Of a stretch of 64,000 nt of DNA, positions 39,100 to 49,309 are shown piece by piece. Source of the DNA: an uncultured Roseburia sp. (GTDB lineage Bacteria > Bacillota > Clostridia > Lachnospirales > Lachnospiraceae); contig CAMWKH010000002.1 in NCBI GenBank assembly GCA_947174805.1, forward strand, positions 168,982-232,981. The letters run 5' to 3'. The notes beneath the pieces are model-generated. The model was not told the DNA's origin, did no database searches, and saw only the letters and a program-made list of their open reading frames with translations. A program made the position numbers and the translations under genes. Positions within the stretch are counted from its first letter, which is position 1. Each line of letters starts with the position of its first letter.

Positions 39100-39954
39100 T
39101 TACTGTCTGTTCCACACATCTTGGATTCCATTCCATTTCCAGGGATTGTTTTCCTCCACATACTCAGCCACAGAAAGATACTGATACTGGCTCACGGTTT
39201 TTAAGGCATCATAAATATACCGCAGGGGAATCCAGGTACGGTTGTTTTCCGGGTCTCCCGGCTCTGCAAGAAACACCATATCGCTGTCCTTTTGATAGAG
39301 CCAAATATTCACATAATGGCCGCCGGTATCTTTCCAGAATGTGTCGTCATTTCCGCTGCACACTAAAACTATGGCAGATTTTGCCTGGCGCATCTGCTCC
39401 TGGAACTCTTCGTAGGTGGCCGGTTTCCTGTGAAGATCACAGGAAAGCCCCGCCGCCCTTAATGTGGTGCGCATATCCCGCCATCCAATGGCACCGCTTT
39501 CCTTGCTGGGATAGTAATCCGTCACCTGGGTGGCATATTGGAACATATCGAAAGGAGAGCACTCATAGGGGCTTAAACTGCTGTATATATTTGCCATGCA
39601 GCAGTGCCCGCAGCCAAATGCCCCAAAGGAATGCCACTTTACAATTTTCTGGCACCACTCCCCGGACCAGGGGCGCATTTCCTCAAAGGACTTGGGCCCC
39701 TGAAGAAAAGTATAGATACTTTCCGCCCGTTCCTCCGGCGTGATAATCCTTGCCCGAAAATCTGTGCCTATGAGTCCTGAATCAAAGATATCTGTCTGTA
39801 TCTCCTGGTTTATCCCCGCGTACATTCTACTGTTTTTTTCCATCTGCAACTCTTTTGGTTCATCCTTCTGCTGCGGCATCCGTTGGTTTTTTCCATAGAA
39901 AACCAATGCCAATACAAAGACCAGAAGCAAAACTGCACAAATTTTTTTCTTCAA
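39100..39954 (-). CDS. C39-like (papain-fold) peptidase family protein with N-terminal TM or signal
   Basis: WHSFGAFGCGHCCMANIYSSL...GGHYVNIWLYQKDSDMVFLAEPGDP. Confidence 0.7.
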   Translation of the reverse strand: MKKKICAVLLLVFVLALVFYGKNQRMPQQKDEPKELQMEKNSRMYAGINQEIQTDIFDSGLIGTDFRARIITPEERAESIYTFLQGPKSFEEMRPWSGEWCQKIVKWHSFGAFGCGHCCMANIYSSLSPYECSPFDMFQYATQVTDYYPSKESGAIGWRDMRTTLRAAGLSCDLHRKPATYEEFQEQMRQAKSAIVLVCSGNDDTFWKDTGGHYVNIWLYQKDSDMVFLAEPGDPENNRTWIPLRYIYDALKTVSQYQYLSVAEYVEENNPWKWNGIQDVWNRQ

Positions 39955-39969
39955 TTTCAGCCCCGTTTT

Positions 39970-41403
39970 CTATACATTTATCTCTGCTTTTAACCCGATG
40001 AAATCTTTGTTCGCATCCAAAATCGGCTGTATGCTGTTTTTAAGGAACTTCTCCACCTGGCGGGGGGAACGCCCCACGTATCTGGAGGGCTCCATGGAAG
40101 CCTGAAGTTCTTCTATCGTCAGGTTAAATGCCGGGTCCGCCGCAATCAGCTCCAGAAGGTTATTCTCCAGTCCCTCCTGCTTTACATGGGCTCCCGCCTC
40201 CATGGAAAGCTTGCGGATTTTCTCATGGAGTTCCTGACGGTCTCCGCCTTTTTTCACAGCATCCATCATAATATTTTCCGTAGCCATAAAGGGAAGCTCG
40301 CTCATAAGACGCTTGGTAATCACTTTATCATAAACCACCAGGCCGTCCACCACATTCAGGCACAAATCCAAAACACCGTCAATGGCAAGAAATCCTTCTG
40401 GAATAGAGAGCCTTTTATTGGCAGAGTCGTCCAAGGTGCGCTCAAACCACTGGGTGGCGGAGGTAATAGCCGGATTTAAGGCATCTATCATCACATACCG
40501 GGACAGAGAGCCGATTCTCTCACTTCGCATGGGGTTTCTCTTGTATGCCATGGCGGAGGAACCAATCTGATTTTTCTCAAAGGGCTCTTCCACTTCTTTT
40601 AAATGCTGGAGGAGGCGGATATCGTTAGACATTTTGTAGGCGCTTGCCGCAATGCCTGCCAGAACATTTGCCACTCTTGTATCCACCTTTCTGGAATATG
40701 TCTGGCCGGAAACCCCGTAACACTCCTTAAATCCCATTTTTTCTGCAATCATAGGGTCAATTTTATCCACGGTCTCATTGTCGCCGTCAAAAAGCTCCAA
40801 AAAACTTGCCTGGGTTCCTGTGGTCCCCTTGGAACCTAAAAGTTTCAGGCTTAACAGAACATACTCTAAATCCTCGTAATCCATCATAAACTCTTGAAGC
40901 CAAAGGGTAGCCCGTTTTCCCACGGTAGTTGGCTGGGCCGGCTGAAAATGGGTAAATGCCAGGGTGGGAAGGGCTTTGTAGGTATCCGCAAATTTTGCGA
41001 GTTCCGCCATTACATTTACCAATTTCTTTTTCACCAGTTTTAAGGCTTCTGCCATGATAATAATATCTGTATTATCCCCCACATAACAGGATGTGGCCCC
41101 TAAGTGAATGATTCCTTTTGCCTTGGGGCACTGCTGGCCATATGCGTAGACATGGGACATAACGTCGTGGCGCACCAGCTTTTCCCGCTCTTTTGCCACC
41201 TCAAAGTTAATATCCTCCGCATGTTCTTTTAATTCATTTATCTGTTCCTCTGTAATATCAAGCCCCAGTTCACGCTCTGTCTCAGCCAGGGCAATCCACA
41301 GTTTCCTCCAGGTTTTAAACTTCATCTCCGGTGAAAAAATATACTGCATTTCCCTGCTGGCATACCGCTCCGACAGCGGACTTGTATAACGGTCAGTTGA
41401 CAT
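39970..41403 (-). CDS. purB: Adenylosuccinate lyase
   Basis: MSTDRYTSPLSERYASREMQYIFSPEMKF...HLGATSCYVGDNTD...GSSAMAYKRNPMRSERIGSLSR. Confidence 0.97.
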   Translation of the reverse strand: MSTDRYTSPLSERYASREMQYIFSPEMKFKTWRKLWIALAETERELGLDITEEQINELKEHAEDINFEVAKEREKLVRHDVMSHVYAYGQQCPKAKGIIHLGATSCYVGDNTDIIIMAEALKLVKKKLVNVMAELAKFADTYKALPTLAFTHFQPAQPTTVGKRATLWLQEFMMDYEDLEYVLLSLKLLGSKGTTGTQASFLELFDGDNETVDKIDPMIAEKMGFKECYGVSGQTYSRKVDTRVANVLAGIAASAYKMSNDIRLLQHLKEVEEPFEKNQIGSSAMAYKRNPMRSERIGSLSRYVMIDALNPAITSATQWFERTLDDSANKRLSIPEGFLAIDGVLDLCLNVVDGLVVYDKVITKRLMSELPFMATENIMMDAVKKGGDRQELHEKIRKLSMEAGAHVKQEGLENNLLELIAADPAFNLTIEELQASMEPSRYVGRSPRQVEKFLKNSIQPILDANKDFIGLKAEINV

Positions 41404-41447
41404 AAATTTCTCCTCTCTTTGTAACGGTTCTTGCTCTTTGAACCATT

Positions 41448-42896
41448 TTATCTCTCATACTCCCCACGGATATCCTGGGTGGGAGGCGCCATGGGATATT
41501 TACCGGTAAAACATCCTTTACAGATGGAAAGCCCCTCTGCCATCTCGTCTAAACGGTTTAATTCAAGGTATCCCAAAGAATCCGCCCCGATTATGTCACG
41601 AATTTCCTCAATGCTGCGGTTATAGGCAATCAGCTGTTCTCTCTCGGGAATATCCGTGCCAAAATAGCAGGGCCACATAAAGGGCGGGGAGCTAATCCTT
41701 ACATGGACTTCCAAAGCCCCCGCATCCCTTAGCATCTTAACAATGCGGTCTGAGGTAGTACCCCGGACAATGGAATCGTCAATCATAACCACACGCTTCC
41801 CTGCCACTGCCTCTTTTAGCACATTTAACTTTACCCTGACGCTTGACTCCCTGCTGCTCTGCCTGGGCTTGATAAATGTCCTTCCCACATAGCCGTTTTT
41901 CACAAATGCCGTGCCGTAGGGAATCCCGGATTCCAAGGAATATCCCAGAGCCGCCGCATTTCCCGATTCCGGCACTCCGGTGACAAGGTCAGCCTCCACC
42001 GGGGAATCCATGGCTAAAAACCTTCCCGCCTTTATCCTTGCGCCATAGACGCTTACCCCGTCAATATGGCTGTCCGGCCTGGCAAAATAAATGTATTCAA
42101 AAATACATCTGCCCTGTTCCCCCTCAGAAAGGCACAGAGACATATCCGATGATATCCCGCACTCCGGAGAAATAGTTACAACCTCACCGGGAAGCACATC
42201 CCTCACAAACTCTGCCCCAAGGGTTTCTAAGGCACAGGTTTCCGAGGCCACCATATAGGCATTGTCCCTTTTCCCGATACAAAGAGGCTTAAATCCAAAA
42301 GGGTCTCTGGCGGCAATCAGTTTTCTGGGGCTCATCACCACAAGGGAATAGGCCCCTTTGATCTTTTTGCAGGCCCTTGCCACCGCCTCCTCCACGGTTT
42401 TTGAGTTCAGGCGTTCTCTTGCAATGTGATAGGCAATCACCTCGGAATCAATGGTAGTTTGAAATATAGCTCCCGTATACTCCAAGTCCCTGCGAAGCTC
42501 ATTGGCATTGATCAGATTTCCGTTGTGGGCCAGGGCCAGTGTGCCCTTCACATAATTTAAAACAAGAGGCTGGGCATTCTCCCTGGTGGAAGCCCCTGCG
42601 GTGGAATACCGCACATGTCCCACGCCGATATCTCCGGAGAGGGCTTCTAAATTTTCCTGTGTAAACACCTCGTTTACCAGCCCCATATCTTTTCTTGTGC
42701 TCACTTTCCCCTTGGGGCCCCCTGTCTCGCTGACGGCGATGCCGCAGCTCTCCTGACCCCTGTGCTGCAGGGCAAACAATCCATAATAAATGGTAGAAGC
42801 CACATCTTTGCCGTCAAAATCATACATGCCGAATACGCCGCACTCTTCATGCAGGCTATCCCATGTATTTGTATTCACTAATGTATTATGAGTCAT
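41448..42896 (-). CDS. purF: Amidophosphoribosyltransferase (canonical)
   Basis: HEECGVFGMYDFDGKDVASTIYYGLFALQHRGQESCGIAV; VVMIDDSIVRGTTSDRIV; catalytic Cys after short propeptide. Confidence 0.97.
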   Translation of the reverse strand: MTHNTLVNTNTWDSLHEECGVFGMYDFDGKDVASTIYYGLFALQHRGQESCGIAVSETGGPKGKVSTRKDMGLVNEVFTQENLEALSGDIGVGHVRYSTAGASTRENAQPLVLNYVKGTLALAHNGNLINANELRRDLEYTGAIFQTTIDSEVIAYHIARERLNSKTVEEAVARACKKIKGAYSLVVMSPRKLIAARDPFGFKPLCIGKRDNAYMVASETCALETLGAEFVRDVLPGEVVTISPECGISSDMSLCLSEGEQGRCIFEYIYFARPDSHIDGVSVYGARIKAGRFLAMDSPVEADLVTGVPESGNAAALGYSLESGIPYGTAFVKNGYVGRTFIKPRQSSRESSVRVKLNVLKEAVAGKRVVMIDDSIVRGTTSDRIVKMLRDAGALEVHVRISSPPFMWPCYFGTDIPEREQLIAYNRSIEEIRDIIGADSLGYLELNRLDEMAEGLSICKGCFTGKYPMAPPTQDIRGEYER

Positions 42897-42912
42897 GAAC
42901 TTCTCCTGCGTT

Positions 42913-43788
42913 CTAAAATTTTTTGCCTGTCAGCAGTTCAAAAGCTTCTTTGTACTTATCCACGGTCTTTGTCACCACTTCCTGGGGCAAGAGATAATCG
43001 CTGTCAGGATTGGCTTTTAACCAGTCCCTCACAAACTGCTTGTCAAAAGAGGGCTGGGATTTTCCCGGCTCATATCCCTCTAAGGGCCAGAAGCGGGAGC
43101 TGTCCGGAGTGAGCATCTCATCCCCTAACACCACATTGCCTGCTTCATCCAGCCCAAACTCAAACTTGGTATCCGCAATAATGATTCCTTTGCTCAAAGC
43201 ATACTCCGCACACTTTTTGTACAGCGCAAGGGTATACTCTTTTATCTTTAAGGCATATTCCTCTCCCTTTTCGGGATAAATTTTCTTTAACACTTCCACA
43301 CTCTGTTCAAAAGAAATATTCTCGTCATGGTCCCCCAAATCCGCCTTTGTGCTGGGGGTGTAAATGGGCTCCGGCAGCTTGTCGGATTCCTTCAGTCCCT
43401 CCGGCAGGGAAATGCCGCAGACTGTGCCGTTTTCTTTATAGCTTGCCCAGCCGCTGCCTGTAATATAACCCCGGACAATACATTCTATGGGGAGCATGGT
43501 AAGCTTCTTACATTTCATGCTGTTTCCGTCATACTTCTCCTGCCTGAAAAACTCCGGCATATCCTCAACCTCAATGGACATCATGTGATTGGGCACAATA
43601 TCTCTTGTGAAATCAAACCAAAATTTGGACATACGGGTTAAAATTGCCCCCTTGTCTGTAATCTGGTTTTTTAAAATATGGTCAAACGCGGAAATTCTGT
43701 CAGTGGCAACAATTATCATACTGTCCCCTGCATCATAAACTTCCCGTACTTTTCCTTCTTTTACCGGTTTTACTTCCTGAATCTTCAT
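42913..43788 (-). CDS. purC: Phosphoribosylaminoimidazole-succinocarboxamide synthase
   Basis: VKEGKVREVYDAGDSMIIVATDRISAFDHIL...ECIVRGYITGSGWASYKENGTVCG...FEFGLDEAGNVVLGDEMLTPDSSRFW. Confidence 0.96.
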   Translation of the reverse strand: MKIQEVKPVKEGKVREVYDAGDSMIIVATDRISAFDHILKNQITDKGAILTRMSKFWFDFTRDIVPNHMMSIEVEDMPEFFRQEKYDGNSMKCKKLTMLPIECIVRGYITGSGWASYKENGTVCGISLPEGLKESDKLPEPIYTPSTKADLGDHDENISFEQSVEVLKKIYPEKGEEYALKIKEYTLALYKKCAEYALSKGIIIADTKFEFGLDEAGNVVLGDEMLTPDSSRFWPLEGYEPGKSQPSFDKQFVRDWLKANPDSDYLLPQEVVTKTVDKYKEAFELLTGKKF

Positions 43789-43970
43789 GTTTGCCTCCCT
43801 CTTATTCTTTTGCTGTGTCATTTGGCATGGCGTTTCCTTATAGATTATAATACAGCATGTTTTAAAGCGTCAAGAGTTTTGCAGGATTCATCTTTACTTT
43901 TCCCACGTCTTATGCTATACTGCACTTATGCCGTAAAATCGGCAAAGATAATTTTTTCGGAGGTACTACA

Positions 43971-44174
43971 ATGAACAAAGGTACAGTAAAATGGTTCAAC
44001 AATCAGAAGGGATACGGCTTCATCTCAGACGAGGCAGGAAATGACGTATTCGTTCACTACTCAGGACTTAACATGGATGGCTTCAAATCCTTAGAGGAAG
44101 GCGCAGCCGTTGAGTTTGAAGTAGTTGAAGGCGCAAAAGGACCACAGGCAACCAACGTAACAGTAGTTCAGTAA
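43971..44174 (+). CDS. Cold-shock protein
   Basis: [36 protein letters not shown] motifs intact. Confidence 0.97.
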   Translation: MNKGTVKWFNNQKGYGFISDEAGNDVFVHYSGLNMDGFKSLEEGAAVEFEVVEGAKGPQATNVTVVQ

Positions 44175-44273
44175 TCTACACCATTAATCAGCACTCTTCA
44201 ACGTACCTTTCTCATAATATATAAATGTGATGTTTGTCTATTAGGATTAAGATAGTGAAATGGGAAATGATTA

Positions 44274-44315
44274 AAAAGAAAACGGTATAGCTCCCCGCTG
44301 TACCGTTTTCTTTTC
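44274..44315. terminator. Intrinsic terminator between convergent csp and galT
   Basis: aaaaagaaaacggta-tagctccccgctg-taccgttttctttt. Confidence 0.85.
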
Positions 44316-44317
44316 GG

Positions 44318-45841
44318 TTATACTGTTTTTACAAAACGAAGGAATGCCTCTCTCCCCTGGGTTGTACACTTATACACCCCGGCGTCCTCAAGCACCTGGG
44401 AAAATACAAAACCGATTTCATCGTTTATTATTTTATCAATATTTTCTTTATCTATGTTTTCGTATTTGGGTAAAAACTCCTCCACCCAGTCCGCATGTTT
44501 TGCCAAAGCTTCCTCTCCCCGCAGGTCTTTCCCCGCCAGTACAGCTTCTTTTAACTCCGCCATCTCATCCTTCAGCCGGGCAGGAAGCACTGCAAGGCCC
44601 ATCACCTCAATGAGGCCGATATTCTCTTTTTTAATATGGTGAAGCTTTGCGTGGGGATGGTACACACCCAGAGGATGTTCCTCCGTGGTAATATTATTCC
44701 GAAGCACCAAATCCAGCTCAAACATCTCCCCCCGTTTTCTGGCAATGGGGGTAATGGTATTGTGATTTTCCCCCTCTGTGCTGGCAAAGACAAAGGCGTC
44801 CTCGTCTGTGTAATCTCTCCACTTAAGCAGAATCTTATCTGCCAGCTCAATCAGGCGCTCTTTATCGGAACAGTCCAGACGTATCACGGACATGGGCCAT
44901 TTTACAATTCCTGCCTTCACATCCTCATACCCTGCAAAGAATATCTCTTTTTCCACCGGAGCTTTTGCCATGGCAAACTCATAGTGCCCTCCCTGGAAAT
45001 GGTCATGGCTTAAAATAGAGCCCCCCACAATGGGAAGGTCTGCATTGGACCCCACAAAATAATGGGGGAACTGGGTGACAAAATCCAAGAGTTTTCCAAA
45101 AGTTGCCCGCTCTATTTTCATAGGGGTATGACTGGAATTAAATATAATGCAGTGCTCATTGTAGTACACATAGGGCGAGTACTGGAAAAACCACTGGCTC
45201 TCATTAATGGTAACGGGAATAATCCTGTGATTCTGCCTTGCGGGATGGTTCACCCTCCCCGCATACCCCACATTTTCCTTACACAAAAGGCATTTGGGAT
45301 ATCCGCTCTGCTTTGCCAGCTTTGCCGCTGCAATGGCCTTGGGGTCCTTCTCCGGCTTGGAAAGGTTTATGGTGATATCCAACGTGCCGTACTCCGTCTC
45401 CGCTGTCCATTTCAAATCCTTCTTGATGCGGTAACGCCTGATGTAATCGCTGTCTCTGCTGACGGTATAAAAATAGTCCGTGGCATCCACAGGAGACTTC
45501 TTGTAAAGTTCCCAAAATTTTTCTGTTACTTCACTGGGCCTTGGCAAAAGAAGCCCCATGATCTTTGTGTCAAAAAGATCCCGGTACACTATCCCGTTCT
45601 CCTGTGTAATCCCCTGGTCATAGGCATAGTTAAGCATATCCCCTAAAATATCCGGCAGTGCATTCTCCGCCTGCTCTCTGGTTGTGCAGATATTATTGTG
45701 GGCATTTACCTTATCATCCTCAAGTTCTTCTAACTGAAACAACTCCAAGAGACGATTGGTTGTATAAATCCTATCTTCCTCCGTAATCAGCTCTGTTGCC
45801 AATGCATAGTCCACCAAATCCAAAATTCTTCCCTGAATCAT
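44318..45841 (-). CDS. galT: UDP-glucose--hexose-1-phosphate uridylyltransferase
   Basis: LPIVGGSILSHDHFQGGHYEFAMAKAPVEKE; VNHPARQNHRIIPV. Confidence 0.95.
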   Translation of the reverse strand: MIQGRILDLVDYALATELITEEDRIYTTNRLLELFQLEELEDDKVNAHNNICTTREQAENALPDILGDMLNYAYDQGITQENGIVYRDLFDTKIMGLLLPRPSEVTEKFWELYKKSPVDATDYFYTVSRDSDYIRRYRIKKDLKWTAETEYGTLDITINLSKPEKDPKAIAAAKLAKQSGYPKCLLCKENVGYAGRVNHPARQNHRIIPVTINESQWFFQYSPYVYYNEHCIIFNSSHTPMKIERATFGKLLDFVTQFPHYFVGSNADLPIVGGSILSHDHFQGGHYEFAMAKAPVEKEIFFAGYEDVKAGIVKWPMSVIRLDCSDKERLIELADKILLKWRDYTDEDAFVFASTEGENHNTITPIARKRGEMFELDLVLRNNITTEEHPLGVYHPHAKLHHIKKENIGLIEVMGLAVLPARLKDEMAELKEAVLAGKDLRGEEALAKHADWVEEFLPKYENIDKENIDKIINDEIGFVFSQVLEDAGVYKCTTQGREAFLRFVKTV

Positions 45842-45858
45842 ATTTTCCCTTCTTTCTG

Positions 45859-46959
45859 CTAAAAATCACGAATCACCATAAGCGCTGGGTTTGCATTTCC
45901 ATCATAGTCAAACAATGCCTGATTAGCCCACTCATTTCCGCAGGGGCCCGGGTCATTCATATACGTTAAACTCTCCGGGGTCGCCCATCCGCTCCCCGGC
46001 ACCGGAATCCACGCCGGCTCCCAGTAATAAAAACCTTTTCCGTGATTCTCCACTACATTTTTCACTCTGGTAAGGAAATCCTGCATAAAATCAGCCTGGC
46101 CCTGTTTTGTCATAGGGTACTCAATCTTTGCCGCAAGTTCCGGTTTCGTGGCGTAACCTTTCCGCTCCCCCGGCCTAAGCTTCTCATACTCTGCATAGTC
46201 CTCCATGGTGTAGCCCATGGAAACCTCAGCCACCACCACGTCTTTGCCGTAGCGTTTTGCCACGTCATTCATATTTTCCTCCAGGCTCTTTAAATCTCCG
46301 TGCCAGAAAGGATAGTAGGATAATCCGATCACCTGAAAATCCTCTCCCCCTTTAGTATAATGGTCAAACCAGTCCCTGTAAAGCCCATTATTTCCTCCGT
46401 TGTCCAAATGAAGCATAATGGGGACATTTTTATCTACAGCCCGGACACCCCGAATCCCCGCATTGACAAAACGGGTAATATTATCCCAGCTTGGTTTTTT
46501 CCCCTCCGGCCACAAAAGGCCGTTGGAGAGCTCGTTGCCCACCTGCACCATGGTGGGTTTTGCCCCTGCCCTGTGAAGGGCTTCCATAGAATCCTTTGTA
46601 AAATCAAAAACCGCCTGCTCAAGCTCCCCCACAGAATAATTTTCCCAGGCTTTTGGCTTTATCTGCTTTCCCGGGTCCGCCCAGAAATCACTGTAATGGA
46701 GGTTAAAGAGAAATCCAAACCCTGCCTCCACCACTTTTTTCGCAGTTTTTATGGTCACATCCAAATCATTCGTCCCTGCCCCGTATGGCTTTCCCCCGCC
46801 GTCGTAGGGATCGTTCCAGAGGCGCAGACGCACGGAATTAATGCCATACCTTTTCATAATATCAAGGATATCCGCCTCTTCCCCCCGGTCAAAATATTTT
46901 GCCCCGCACTGCTCCAATTCCAGAAGCGTGGACAAATCTGCTCCTTTTATAAAATCCAT
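45859..46959 (-). CDS. GH53 arabinogalactan endo-beta-1,4-galactanase, no signal peptide
   Basis: MDFIKGADLSTLLELEQCGAKYFDRG...RLRLWNDPYDGGGKPYGAGTNDLDVTI...FLFNLHYSDFWADPGKQIKPKAW...VQVGNELSNGLLWP. Confidence 0.93.
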   Translation of the reverse strand: MDFIKGADLSTLLELEQCGAKYFDRGEEADILDIMKRYGINSVRLRLWNDPYDGGGKPYGAGTNDLDVTIKTAKKVVEAGFGFLFNLHYSDFWADPGKQIKPKAWENYSVGELEQAVFDFTKDSMEALHRAGAKPTMVQVGNELSNGLLWPEGKKPSWDNITRFVNAGIRGVRAVDKNVPIMLHLDNGGNNGLYRDWFDHYTKGGEDFQVIGLSYYPFWHGDLKSLEENMNDVAKRYGKDVVVAEVSMGYTMEDYAEYEKLRPGERKGYATKPELAAKIEYPMTKQGQADFMQDFLTRVKNVVENHGKGFYYWEPAWIPVPGSGWATPESLTYMNDPGPCGNEWANQALFDYDGNANPALMVIRDF

Positions 46960-47035
46960 GATTCCCTCCCTTATTATAGTAAGTATGGCAGATGCCTTTT
47001 TTCGCATCTGCCATCTTAATCATAAAAATTGTCCT

Positions 47036-47254
47036 CTAATCAAAATCAAACTTTTCAAATCTCTGATTCATTGCGCCGTAACGGAAACGCACCATCTCAT
47101 TTTTCTCTAAAATATCTTTCTCCGTTCCTCTGTACTGGCACCGGATACAGCTGTAAATCCCCGTATCCTTATTATAAAACATATCAATGTCCAAATCTCT
47201 CATAAAACAAGATGGGCATCTGTAATTTAATTTGCCTTTTGTAAGCTGAGCCAT
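47036..47254 (-). CDS. Small zinc-ribbon protein
   Basis: YRCPSCFMRDLDIDMFYNKDTGIYSCIRCQYRG; two CxxC. Confidence 0.65.
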   Translation of the reverse strand: MAQLTKGKLNYRCPSCFMRDLDIDMFYNKDTGIYSCIRCQYRGTEKDILEKNEMVRFRYGAMNQRFEKFDFD

Positions 47255-49074
47255 GTTGCAAACACCTCCTTGTCTTTGATATTTTTCTTATATCCCAATG
47301 TAAACATAGGTGAGAAAGCATATCCCTCTTTGATGTAACCCTCCGCTGTATCGTCGGATGCGCTCATCTCCACTCTCGTCTCAATCTCAGGAATCACTGC
47401 GCTGACTTTTGCCCCTGTCACAGACTCCTCACGGCACTTATACTCGTACTGGATGGTCTTTTCTTCTTTTCCCTCACATTTTAGGGTGATGCCTGTCATG
47501 TCCTCGGAATACTCGGTGGTGCCGTAACATGCCACCATATATTCGTTTAGCTGCACCTCTGCGGCGGGGTCACTCATCTCCAAAATCGTCCTCTCGATTT
47601 TAATATTGGAAGCCCCCTCCTCAAAATACTCTTTTGTCTGAAGTTTTACTGTAAGCCCCCGGAACTCAATGGTCACAGGGTCAAGAGTTAAAATTCTTGT
47701 CTTTCCCTCCTGGGAGAAATGGGCTTTTGTGGGGCAGAGGCAGAGGTCTACTTCCTCACCCTGGTAGGAAAGCTTTGCGCTTCTCACAGTTCCCTCCCCC
47801 GCGTAATGGGTGAAATAGCCTGCCCGGTATTTTTCCTGAATTAAGAAGGGATAGGATGCATCCTGCACATGTTTTGTGCCGATACCTACAGGCCACTCAA
47901 GTTTTGCCGCATAGGGGCGCAAATCAACAATCGCTCCGCCCTGGTCCATATTCACACAGGCTCTCATAAAGGGATCGCAGTACCAGAAGAGCTGCTTGTC
48001 AGATCCGTATAAGATATCTCTCCAGAGGGCACATTCCGGCTCTGTGTAAACTTTATTGTTTACCCCTTTTTTCTCCCTGTAATAATCGGCAAATTCCGCC
48101 ATAGTCATATCGATAAGTTTGCCCTCTTTTTTCAGCTTGCCGTAGTATTTGCAGCCGTCGCTGTATGATTTCTCCAAGAGCTCATAGGGAGCTTCCCAAC
48201 GGCCCATTTTATTCATCCACCCCGGCCCTACAAACATCATGTTGTAGGCATAGCCGTTATTGTATTTTTCCAGGGCGCGGTACTGGTCAATCAGGTTGTA
48301 AAGATAAGGGTACTCCCAAGTCTTTGTATCGTAAATCATTCCACGGAGCACATTCTGGGGATGTGTGCCGAAATTGGAACCGTTTCCGTCATAACATGCA
48401 ATCAAATCCCTGGAAAGATGGGGAATTGCCACAATACCGGAATCCTCCGCCTCATTTGCCGCCGGGGCATGGGTGTTTTGCTTAGAGGGAATCCAGGGAG
48501 CCCAGGGGCCTCCGTCAAAAAGAGTGTACCAGGAATTGTTGCAGGTATGGTATGCCTTGGGCCCTTCCTCCCAGCAGGTTGCCACAGCACATTTTACCAT
48601 AGGATATTTTTCTTTTATGTAATTGGTCAAATCTGCGTCCATATAGTAGGATCCTGTGGATTCCGGATAAAAACCAAATCTGTCATGGAATTTCTCAAAC
48701 ACATCATTTACAATGGCCTTCTTGTCCTCCATGGAAAACATCCAGATACAGAAATCCTTTGTCTTATACTTTTCCCGGAACTCCTCGCAGGGAAGTCCCA
48801 AAAGAGAAAGTGCAATCTCATCCCCGTAAGTCTCATGGTCATGCTTTGCCAGCTCCACCGCCTCATCGTTAAAAAGGGAGGCATAGGTCATCTGAATGGT
48901 AACCTTCAAACCGTTTTCATGTGCCAGTCTCTGCTGGGTCTTAAAAATATCCAGGGATTCTGTCAACAGGGCCTTATCCCCGATATCCTCCTCTTTGCCC
49001 TGTCCGGTAACGGTTGCAGAGTACTCCGGAACCATCTCCGGACGGTGAATAATGTTTACAACAAATTTGTCCAT
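47227..49074 (-). CDS. Uncharacterised carbohydrate-active-like protein (polysaccharide deacetylase/DUF3863-like fold suspected)
   Basis: LAKHDHETYGDEIALSLLG; YPESTGSYYMDADLTNYIKEKYP; no firm family assignment. Confidence 0.5.
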   Translation of the reverse strand: MDKFVVNIIHRPEMVPEYSATVTGQGKEEDIGDKALLTESLDIFKTQQRLAHENGLKVTIQMTYASLFNDEAVELAKHDHETYGDEIALSLLGLPCEEFREKYKTKDFCIWMFSMEDKKAIVNDVFEKFHDRFGFYPESTGSYYMDADLTNYIKEKYPMVKCAVATCWEEGPKAYHTCNNSWYTLFDGGPWAPWIPSKQNTHAPAANEAEDSGIVAIPHLSRDLIACYDGNGSNFGTHPQNVLRGMIYDTKTWEYPYLYNLIDQYRALEKYNNGYAYNMMFVGPGWMNKMGRWEAPYELLEKSYSDGCKYYGKLKKEGKLIDMTMAEFADYYREKKGVNNKVYTEPECALWRDILYGSDKQLFWYCDPFMRACVNMDQGGAIVDLRPYAAKLEWPVGIGTKHVQDASYPFLIQEKYRAGYFTHYAGEGTVRSAKLSYQGEEVDLCLCPTKAHFSQEGKTRILTLDPVTIEFRGLTVKLQTKEYFEEGASNIKIERTILEMSDPAAEVQLNEYMVACYGTTEYSEDMTGITLKCEGKEEKTIQYEYKCREESVTGAKVSAVIPEIETRVEMSASDDTAEGYIKEGYAFSPMFTLGYKKNIKDKEVFATWLSLQKAN

Positions 49075-49265
49075 CGTTCTTCTCCTTTATATTTTGCCGG
49101 ACTCGGGCCTAGTCGTCCTGGGAAAGGACACAATGCCATGGTCAGGTTTCCGGCTGATTTACGGTTGTCAAAATTTCATCTGCGCAATGTGCGCAATCGG
49201 TTGTTCTATAGGTAAAGTATAACAAGGCGGGGCCTGTCTGTCAATATGTTTTTTGCAATATTCAC

Positions 49266-49302
49266 AAAAAAGCAGTTCAGCCATTGGCTGAACTGCTTTC
49301 CC
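49266..49302 (-). terminator. Intrinsic terminator downstream of MCP gene
   Basis: aaaaaagcagttcagcc-at-tggctgaactgctttcccc. Confidence 0.9.
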
Positions 49303-49309
49303 CTTATAT

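Noticed and set aside
39096-39743. 215-aa plus-strand ORF
   Set aside because: Antisense to the C39-like peptidase; Cys/Arg/His/Pro-rich
43789-43970. Possible purine riboswitch between purC and the cold-shock gene
   Set aside because: No recognisable purine aptamer core; the region looks like ordinary divergent promoters
45062-45646. 194-aa plus-strand ORF
   Set aside because: Antisense to galT
48361-49215. 284-aa plus-strand ORF
   Set aside because: Antisense to the 615-aa ORF; no domain-like motifs
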